Source of the DNA: Romanomermis culicivorax
Lineage: Eukaryota; Nematoda; Enoplea; Mermithida; Mermithidae
DNA: 64,000 nucleotides
Assembly: GCA_963922205.1 (NCBI GenBank)
Contig: CAWUHX010000218.1
Location: 434,001-498,000 of the forward strand
Direction of reading: 5' to 3'
Shown here: one piece after another, positions 56,570-64,000 of the stretch
Numbering within the stretch: the stretch's first letter is position 1
How the letters are laid out: every line of letters begins with the position of its first letter
Made by a program: the position numbers and the translations under genes
The notes under the pieces: generated by a model
The model's database searches: none
Told to the model about the DNA's origin: nothing
What the model saw: the letters and a program-made list of their open reading frames with translations, nothing else

Positions 56570-58773
56570 TCTCGCAATCCACGGTTCAGTTGGTTTTTCG
56601 ATTGTGAAATCAGTGATTCCAGGAGCGACGAAGAAGTTTGTAGCTTTAGAAGTTTATGTCGGTTCAAGCATATTAGCTGTACTAGTCGTCGGTTTCATTG
56701 GAACGAAAGGTTTAGGTGAGTTGGACACCATTTTGGTTTCTGATGGCAAAACTTGTTGCGAAGATTTCCGAGAAGTTAGCTGAGTCTGTACAGACTGTGA
56801 GTTATTCATCAGATAGTAGTAATGCTTTTCGATTATCTTTTCTTGTCGGGATTCAGAATCGCAGAGAGAAATGTTTGCAACATCTCTCTGATAGTTTCGA
56901 TTATCGCGATTGAAAAATCGGTTATTTCGATCAAAGTTTTGATTCTGATTGAGCGTGTAGTTACAAGTATTTTGTTGAAAACGAGGACGCCAATTATGAT
57001 TATTTTGCCATTGATGATTCGGTTGCTTTTGCCGAGGCTGAGAAGCCTGTGGTTTCAATTGATAGCATTCGGAGCTGTCGTGTTTACACTGACCATGATA
57101 GGTGCAATATTTTACAGGTCGTTCACGTGACTGATTTCGTTGGAAGTTTCGATTCTGAGAGAAATCCTGTATAGGAATGTTTTCTCTATTTCGAAAGTTT
57201 GGACTCGTCCCGCAATCAAATCGTGATCTTCGATTTTCGAAATTATTAGTGTTTTGCGAATTTTCTCAGATTCGGAACTTTTCTAGGACTCGTTTTATGC
57301 TTTCTTCCAATTCTTTCGTCTTCGTTAGAGTTGAATTTTCTTGAAACCTCATGCTATTTCGCTGTCTAGAGTCATCTCTGTTTGGGGATTGAGAGTTATC
57401 TCTGAAACGAGGTTTCAAATCATCTCTGAAGCGCGACTGAGCTGGTTGCTCTTCGGAGGGATTTTCGAGTGTATTAACCAGTATAGGTTGTTCTACTCTA
57501 ACAGTTGACTGTTTATTCGCTCGCTGAATTTTCTGAACTTTCGTGACGGCTATAGCTAAGTCGGTGATCATTTCTAGAGTACTTGCGTCAATCGAGTAAA
57601 TTTCCGGCATTTTATAAAGAAAGTTGTGATAACTTTTCTATGGGGATACTGAGCGCTTCTGTCATTGTACAGTAGATGTACGTAGGTACTGATTCGATTT
57701 AAGAAAGCTGACGGATCTTCGGTTCCAAAAGGAGCGATAGACTGGAGCTCGCATTGGAGCGTATCTTGGTCGCAATTCGGTGCATTCATACACATCAAAA
57801 TCTGTTTCGCTTCATCTTAGGATCGGACATCTCTTATGGTGTTTAGAGCACCATCGCAAGTCAAGCGACGCAACGTGTGAAGTTTTACATACTCAGAGGC
57901 ATCGAGGCCGAACTCGTTTTCGAGCGCAATGAAAAATTTCAAAACTTGTTGATTTCGAGTTGAATTATCTAGTTTTTGCGGCGCTACCTTTTTACAGATA
58001 GTCTTAATTCTCATTTCGTCATCGGCGAAAGATCTATGCACCTGAGAAGGTAGGATAGACGGAAAATTTATCTGAGAGTTTAGCGCGTTTAGCGCGTTAG
58101 AGCGGTCAAACGTTTGTGTCGGGATGATTAGATCATCATCATCATCGATTATACTACGAAAACTAAGTTGACTTTTTCGATCGCTAGTGACGTTTTTTGG
58201 TTTATTCGATTTCAGAGACTGAGCATAAGAGCTCGTAGGTTTCGCGATATTTTCAATTTCAGGAACATTCGGTTTGGTTAGCTCTTCTTTCTGAGCTCTC
58301 ATTGCTTCCATTTCGGTTTTAAATTCATCGAGAAGTTTTTGTTGTTGAGTCGCAATAGTCACGATTTCGCTTAACGTGTTAGTAGCGTCGCCACGAAAAT
58401 TTATCATTTCGGCATCACATTTTTGCATTACGTCGATATACGCGTCATTATCGAAGATTTTTCAAGTTTCGGTCTATTTCGGTTTCGGTTTTAGAAAGTT
58501 GAATTTTCGATTTTCGGCGATTTTCGGAGATAGAGATCGTCAAGTTTTTCGCGTTTTTAACGGAGCGGACGTTTCCGGTAGATCGAAATTACGCTTATCT
58601 GCTTCATAGAGAAGCGGTAGATTCGCGTTTTCGCAGTCGAAATTTTCGATTTCTAGATTAGCGGGATTCGCTAGTTTCTTGTAGAAACCTTTTTCGTAAC
58701 CGAGCGCAGTAGAGCGACGCGTGCGATTTTCCTCCATTTTTTCGGATTTTCGAATTTTCACAAATTTCGGCAT
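56570..58773 (-). pseudogene. gag: gag, with stops and a frameshift
   Basis: The frame can start at ATG 58773 (MPKFVKIRKSEKMEENR). It contains helical capsid-like sequence (LKFFIALENEFGLDASEYVK) and, near 57060-57120, a zinc-knuckle variant KYCTYHGQCKHDSSEC, then a glutamine/asparagine/arginine-rich tail. In-frame stops interrupt it near 58540, 58465, 58455, 57817, 57266 and 56654, and a frameshift lies near 57630. Every stop could come from CGA, CAG or CAA by one C-to-T change. Gag and protease share one frame apart from these breaks. Confidence 0.85.
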
Positions 58774-58795
58774 TTCCTCAATCTTTAGACGAGCT

Positions 58796-58808
58796 GGTAC
58801 GGTCACCA
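58796..58808 (-). promoter_or_regulatory. Primer-binding site candidate
   Basis: On the minus strand TGGTGACCGTACC lies five bases inside the 5' LTR. It begins TGG, as needed to pair with a tRNA 3' CCA end. The sequence resembles the tRNA-Arg primer site of some insect elements (TGGCGACCGTGAC), but with differences; the primer tRNA is an inference. Confidence 0.7.
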
Positions 58809-58813
58809 AATTA

Positions 58814-59396
58814 TGTCGTGCGTGAGAAATTGAGAGTAGACGACGGAACACAGTTAAGAATTTAGCTGTGTAGCTTGACGATTTATCGCACGTTTTAGAA
58901 GAGACGTACGGAACGTAGAATAGCGTGCGGAACGCTTTAGAGGAAACACTCGGAGTGTTTTATGAAATCAACGCAACGATAGTTGAACGCAGGAGATTGA
59001 CGGGCTTGTAGAGAGCGCTGTGTCAATTATCCAGGGATCTTTGCTCAGGTCGTCAAAGGTTTTTGGATGCCGAAACTCGTGCGGTACTAACTTAATCGCT
59101 TAGGAGTTTCACTCGCTTACTCAAACTATTTTCCAAATAGTTTGACTCAACTTAGAACACACTTTTCACACGATTTACTAATGTACAAAATAGCCGCCTC
59201 ACACTTTTCAGACAAAACACAAAACACAACCATTTGGCTACAGTACAACGGAATCTAATGAAAAACATTTTCATAATTTCTTCACATCGTAGCCACGCCT
59301 CTTCGCGGGTCTTGTCACGATCTTTTCCTTCGAACTTGCCGATCTTTTTTCGAAAACAACACGAGCTTTACAAATACGCCAAATCGCTCCACAACA
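58814..59396 (-). repeat. 5' LTR of the gypsy element (583 bp)
   Basis: On the minus strand it starts TGTTGTGGAGCG and ends CTCACGCACGACA. It is the same length as the 3' LTR, with about 15 substitutions and no gaps by my count. Confidence 0.95.
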
Positions 59397-59774
59397 AATA
59401 TAAGAGTAATTAATATTACATAGACACAGCGGGAAGCGCCGAAAATCTTTTGCATTTTCAGGCCCTAAAGCGTCTAAAAATCAAGGAAATTTAATGTTTG
59501 ACCAGCCAAAAATTTTGTGCCAATTGGCACAAACGCTCAAAAAATTTTGTGTCATTCCAAATTTTTTTGCGCCAAAAACCATGTTTTGGCACAAAAAAAC
59601 CCCGTTCTAAACACAGTTTTTTCCTCAATCGATTGATGAATTTTTTTGAAATCGGGGAAAATTTTTTTTGTGCTCGGGCATCACTTTAGGGAAAAATTTT
59701 TGATGGTCAAGTTCGTGCTTTTATGTCAGATTGTCAGCTGTGATTATTTTTCCAGAAAATCGCTTAGATTCAGA

Positions 59775-60884
59775 CCACTGTTTTTTTCCCCCGGGGTCTT
59801 TTCCCCAAATAGGGAAAGGGGTCAAAATTTATTTCCCTATTTTCCCGAAGTCGTTTTTTCGCTTAAAAATGCTCGCAGACGCTTTACTCAGGTGTTTTTG
59901 AGGTTTTTCAAGCCTTCTGGTGTTTTTAGAGCCGTTAATTGAGGAAAAAATTGAAATTTTCGAGTTCAAAGTAAGAGCATAATGACTTTGAATTACATGA
60001 GAAATCGATGGTTAAGTCCTCTATGATGACAAGTGAGAACCCAAAAATTGCGCCGGAAAATTTTTTTGGGTTATTGGCATTCTGCAACGCTGGAAAATCA
60101 ATTTTCCGAACATTTATTTCAAGAATTAGATTTGAATTTTGTGTTCAAAAGTCGTGATTTCTAGAATTTTACTTGAAATATTTTGAAACCAGTATAATTT
60201 ATTTGTAGATTCTTATGAATTTGGTCGAAAATATATGAGTAAGATGAGTATAAATTTCCGAAAGATATTTTCATGAAGCTTTTGAATTGATTTTACGTTA
60301 GAAAAGAAATATTCTCATCAAAAAGCTTAGAGTATTGATCTTTCTCAAACGGAAAAAGTGCGAATCTTCATTAAATATCATGATAAAATATTGAAGATTA
60401 CCGATTAAAACTTGAGATAATACGTTTAAGATGATGGAAACTATTATAGATTAAGTGATAAATGAAGGTAGACATGCTAAAAGCCGCGCCTGAGCTAATT
60501 AATACATAATAATGATTATTAAAGTTATAACCGGCGCGAAGCGCCGAAAAATTTTGAAATTATGACCTCCTAAAATGCACCAAAATGCATCTTTTCTGTA
60601 TCCGATCCCATTTTCTTCCCCAAATGGGGAAAGAGCCCAAAATTTTTTTCCATTTTCCGAATTTTTTCCCCGAAAAAGCACGATTTGGGGAAAAAAACAG
60701 TGATTCAGACACGTGTAAGAGGTACGACCAGTTAGGGAGGGGGGTCGAAAAAAATCGAAAATTTTCCCAGCAAAGGCCAAAGAGGCACTTTTTTCCTAAG
60801 TTTTCCAAGTTTGGGGGGGGGTGGGTATAGGGTTGGCTAAATTGGGGTGTCCCCCCCCCCCAAACTCCCCCAATTACAGGTATG
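59775..60884. mobile_element. A5: A-family MITE, split near its left end by D2
   Basis: The left end CACGTGTAAG is at 60710 (its first base also at 59775) and the right end AATTACAGGTATG at 60884. The duplication GATTCAGA is at 59767-59774 and 60885-60892. D2 inserted directly after its first base. Confidence 0.8.
59776..60702. mobile_element. D2: hAT-like MITE with TTTCCCC/GGGGAAA ends and CCGGCGC core, 927 bp
   Basis: It starts CACTGTTTTTTTCCCCCGGG and ends TTTGGGGAAAAAAACAGTG, with exact duplication ATTCAGAC at 59768-59775 and 60703-60710. The core CCGGCGCGAAGCGCC is near 60532, and a half palindrome GCGCCGG near 60051. The middle is B-like (TAAAAGCCGCGCCTGAGCTA). Confidence 0.92.
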
Positions 60885-60934
60885 GATTCAGATTATTTTT
60901 CCAGAAAATTCCTTATTGCTTTATTAGTTTCCAA

Positions 60935-61221
60935 CAGGCCCATATTTAGGGGGGAAGGGCGGAATCCCCCCCCCCCACTAAATTTTTTTACATTAAAAAT
61001 TTTCAGCAATATCATTGTACTTGATACGTCACAATTCTCAAATTAAATTATTATATTTACATACTCTTCGTCAAACAAACAATTTAGACACTAATCCAAG
61101 CACACATTACTAACTGAAAATAAGTCGTCTTTACTGCAAAAATGATTTTCTTTTTATTCAGTAAATTCTAAAAAAAATTGGAAAATTCTCGCTTTTTTTA
61201 ATAATCCTGGATACGGGTATG
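60935..61221. mobile_element. N1: MITE, 287 bp
   Basis: It starts CAGGCCCATATTTAGGGG and ends CCTGGATACGGGTATG, with exact duplication GTTTCCAA at 60927-60934 and 61222-61229. N2 (11578-11993) is an inverse relative. Confidence 0.88.
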
Positions 61222-61929
61222 GTTTCCAACAACGATTGCATTGCTCCCTTGTTTCCTAGTTTAACGTCACAAATTATGACAGATTCGCGAAAATTAACAT
61301 ACTTTTTCTGCATTAACCAAAAGAAGAGAAATGCTGAGAATCTCAGTAGTCATGAAAATGTACATTCTGAAAATTTTGACGATCATATGGAAAAGTTGGA
61401 ACATCTGCTCAACCTGAACCCGAAATTCATGATGACAGTAAATTTGCTATAACAGTTGTTGATGTTGTAGCTTGTGCTTTAGCTTTACAGAATTCTGCAA
61501 TTAATTCAGATGCCGAACAGTTAACTGATCACAGTGATGATAAAGAAATGAAGCTGAATGATGCACAAAAAGACTGCAACACAACAACAACAAAAAAACG
61601 GTCGTTTCGAATCGATTGGCAATCTGCGAACAAAACAGATAAATTATTCTCTCGCTTGGCTCTTGTAAACTCACTTAACTATTTATTTATAAGCAGGTCA
61701 AAGCTTGAAACTTTCTGAAAAATGTTGGTTTTTTGATGGAATAAGATAGTTAATGAGAAACGTTCAAAAAACACATAAAATATGATTTTATACGATTTTT
61801 AAGCAAAGAGACTAAAAAATTGATCTTTCCTCATGAGGAAACAATTTTTGGGGTTTTTCTTCAAATGGGGCAGAAAGTTTTTGGCAAAAAGACACTGATT
61901 CTAAAAATCAGCCGAAAGTTAAACAAGAG
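61222..61929. other. Unassigned; short frame and O-type MITE remnant
   Basis: A 77-codon plus-strand frame from 61219 includes SRKLTYFFCINQKKRNAENL, loosely like the lysine-rich starts of some hAT/ZMYM-type proteins, but it overlaps N1 and cannot be assigned. 61660-61900 is an inverse, diverged O-type copy (TTTCCTCATGAGGAAA, AAAAAGACACTG). Confidence 0.3.
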
Positions 61930-61937
61930 ATTTAGGA

Positions 61938-62230
61938 CATACCTGTAATTGGGGAGGGTTGAAGCCCCCTGATATGGTCGAACCCTATACCTAAGTGTCG
62001 CAACCCCCTACCCCAACTTGGTCAACCCAATACCCAACCCCCCAAACTCTGAAAATTGGGGAAAAAGTATAGCTCTTTTTGGCATTTCTTGGGAAAATTT
62101 TTGAAATTTTTTCGACATTTTTTTGGGGAGGGGGGTTTCGACCCTCCTCTAAAATTTTGGAAATTTTACGACCCCATCCCAAAATTTTGAGTTTATCCCA
62201 CCCCAACCGGACGGACTTCTTAGAGGTATG
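61938..62230. mobile_element. A6: A-family variant, 293 bp
   Basis: CATACCTGTAATTGGGG … CTTAGAGGTATG. Flanks ATTTAGGA and ATTTAAGG agree at six of eight. The best partner of the outer element A0 at the window start. Confidence 0.75.
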
Positions 62231-62296
62231 ATTTAAGGATAATGATTTTGATGTTTGATTTTACATATAGATAGACGAGATTCTTTTCACACCAGG

Positions 62297-63150
62297 CTTT
62301 TTTTGCACCCAGCAACCAAATTTCGGGCTGTGCAATCAAATTTTTTCGGTTAAGCTGCACAGTGCAACATGATGCCTGAGGTTTCCTGTCTGGAGATGCA
62401 TTTTTATACGTTATAAAATAGAAAATAGTGAAAATTTTCCTGCGCTTCGCGCCGGATTTTGATTCATTTATAATTTATCTATATTATTCCAGTGCGCGGT
62501 CATTCTAGTTAATGCTTATATCTTTTAATTATCAACATAGAATGGATAAATATTTGATCCTGTGTTGTTTTTTGACAAATTTGACAAAAGCAAGGTATTT
62601 CTGGGTTATTTTCCCAAAATCTTCTCGTGATCTTTAAAAAAATTTTGACTTTTGTGTGATTGAAACATTTTGAGTCTAAGACAATGGTAGAAATCCTTGC
62701 TGAATTGTAGAATGCAAATTCTTTTACTTGCCTAGTTTTTGAATTTTAGTTTGCCCGACTGTAAATTTCATTGAATTCACTGAAAAATTAAACCTTCTGT
62801 CTACATACACAGGAAATAAAAAGTTGAAAAGATTCATTTTCAAGCATTCTAGAATCTTAAAATTCAGAGACAATTTTCGGCCCAATGCGCCAAATAAGTC
62901 ACTGCTCATATTATTAACCATTGCATTTTCTCTCTCAAAAACTCAGAAAATTGGATTTTAAAAGCCTAAAACTGACGCGAATCGAATGAAATACAGGAAA
63001 ACTACATAGCTTTGGATGGTTTTTCCAATAAAATTAAGCGAATTTATTGATTTTTGAGTGAGCAATCAAAAATTTATCTGTTCAACCAAAATTTCTTCCC
63101 AAGTTGCACATTGCAACCTGGCCTATGCAAAAAAACCTAATTGCGGTTAT
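62297..63150. mobile_element. E2: E-family MITE
   Basis: It starts CAGGCTTTTTTTGCACCC and ends GCCTATGCAAAAAAACCT, with GTGCAATCAAA / GTTGCACATTGCAACC end words, core CTGCGCTTCGCGCCGG near 62442 and a degenerate second one near 62876. No clean duplication was found. Confidence 0.7.
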
Positions 63151-64000
63151 ACTAAGTGGATTTTTCATTTTCGAAATATCCTCACCTCATAATATTATGT
63201 GTAATTTCAAATTTGATATTCATCTTAATGTGCTCACTGCTCAACCGCTACGTTGTTCAACAAATGTGGCACATGCACTGTTGAATTAAGTTGTGCGCCT
63301 CATTGTTGAGTGTTGATGCTGTAGACTTGTACTATTCAAGTTATTTACACTGTTTTTCCATCAAATCTGTGTTTTTAGTGAAATTTTTTTTGAAAATACT
63401 TCAAAATGGAGCTCTTTTGCCGACATACAAAAAAATTTAAGGGCGACTTGATCGAAAAGATACAAGTACATTCAGGATGGGTTCTAGGCTCATGGGAGCT
63501 CCGTTGTATATGATTACTTGGAGGCCCTGGTGCATGTGATTTCTTGGGAACATTTGATTGAGTATCAGATAAGCATCTATATTATTTTATACAGTAAAAG
63601 TGCACTATTTCAAATGGTCATTTTAATACAGGCATTAAAATTAAATAAAACTACAACTGATTACTTGAATTTAACTGGTTTTGGCTCATTCGAATTCATC
63701 AACCAATTTCGGATAATTTATAGAATGACTCAAATTTCCTTCGATTAAAATTGCTACTACTAGGAAAAGGAATTCACTGAAATAACAAGGCTTCGACTCC
63801 ACAAAAACAATGCTTAGTAAAAAATAGTGCTTGGCCTAAATCCCCCGGTAGGTCATGATTACGGTAATCATGTTGGCTATAATCAATCTCAGGCGCGGTC
63901 TTTAGTAAGCATCTAAAGCAGACGTTCCCAAGTCGGAAATCTAGGTACGGGTAGAATCCAGAGGTCCCCAATGTCGAAAATTTAGTTAGGTGTAAAATCG
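63151..64000. other. No gene recognised; Q-family fragments at the end
   Basis: 63151-63920 shows nothing recognisable. 63924-64000 carries two Q-like starts (GACGTTCCCAAGTCGGAAAT and AGAGGTCCCCAATGTCGAAA), the second running out of the window. Confidence 0.4.

Larger units (their letters stand above)
47317..59396 (-). mobile_element. Ty3/gypsy LTR retrotransposon, 12,080 bp, with exonuclease-like ORF
   Basis: 583-bp LTRs begin TG and end CA, with 4-bp duplication AATA at 47313-47316 and 59397-59400. Reading on the minus strand the order is 5' LTR, primer-binding site, gag with zinc knuckle, protease, RT, RNase H, integrase, a 21-bp triple repeat, an exonuclease-like ORF, an 858-codon frame, polypurine tract, 3' LTR. 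RT-RNaseH-integrase order defines Ty3/gypsy. At 12 kb it is clearly longer than the usual 5-8 kb, because about 4.6 kb lies between integrase and 3' LTR. I counted about 15 differences between the LTRs. The coding frames carry about 12 in-frame stops and at least four frameshifts, so this copy is defective. Confidence 0.95.
46322..59604. mobile_element. C2: C-family MITE split by X1 and by the gypsy element
   Basis: It starts CAGCGTTTTTTTTGTGCACG and ends TTGGCACAAAAAAACCCCG, with exact duplication TTCTAAAC at 46314-46321 and 59605-59612. Without X1 and the LTR element it is about 800 bp, close to C1 (845 bp). The degenerate core AGCGGGAAGCGCCG is near 59430. This gives the order of events: C2 first, then X1 and the retrotransposon. 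Confidence 0.9.

Noticed and set aside
48822-58545. Programmed readthrough or stop-codon reassignment in the gypsy element
   Set aside because: The stops are of all three kinds, are scattered, and coexist with frameshifts. VPS35L uses the standard code with no internal stops.
1-64000. CRISPR arrays, operons, ribosome-binding sites, tRNA or rRNA genes
   Set aside because: The DNA is eukaryotic nuclear. No cloverleaf, rRNA or spaced direct-repeat array was recognised. The repeated GC palindromes are dispersed within MITEs, not regularly spaced.

Overview
The window is a piece of an AT-rich animal nuclear genome. It holds one conserved host gene whose exons are joined by GT-AG introns, and most of the remaining DNA is transposable elements inserted into one another. 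I cannot name the species. The gene content (VPS35L, Ty3/gypsy, MULE, hAT, pogo/Tigger and DIRS-type relics) fits an invertebrate, but that is inference.

Host gene. On the minus strand, ten exons between 25495 and 5855 assemble in phase into a complete VPS35L (VPS35-like, subunit of the endosomal Retriever recycling complex), 1054 codons plus stop. Its introns hold many transposon copies: a MITE pair in opposite orientation (12853-13032 and 14262-14442), a Tigger/pogo relic (17681-18362), a DIRS-type tyrosine recombinase relic (15650-16365) and many CCGGCGC-core MITEs.

Left end (1-5255). This is a stack of small DNA elements. An outer element is split by L1, which is split by A1, which is split by element P, which contains a truncated hAT copy, which contains A2. 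A second branch is A3 containing B1, followed by C1. Most of these junctions have an exact 8-bp target duplication.

Middle (25.5-42 kb). More MITEs lie here, including a second hAT copy (30905-33532, 8-bp duplication ATTAAGTA) split by A4 and H. The two hAT copies act as reciprocal empty sites for each other's insertions. At 35.7-38.9 kb there is a decayed protein-coding tract that I do not recognise, interrupted by MITE L2.

Right part (42-64 kb). A MULE (42042-45276) has ~390-bp terminal inverted repeats, a 9-bp duplication and a decayed SWIM-zinc-finger transposase. A 12.08-kb Ty3/gypsy LTR element (47317-59396, minus strand) is inserted into MITE C2. It has 583-bp LTRs, a primer-binding site, a polypurine tract, gag, protease, RT, RNase H and integrase. 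In the place where an env would lie, it carries a reading frame for an RNase D/EXD2-like 3'-5' exonuclease domain and a second 858-codon frame with an arginine/serine/aspartate-rich segment.

The two observations I rate highest are the exonuclease-carrying gypsy element, and a set of hAT-like MITE families that share a CCGGCGC...GCGCCGG palindromic core but have different end modules.
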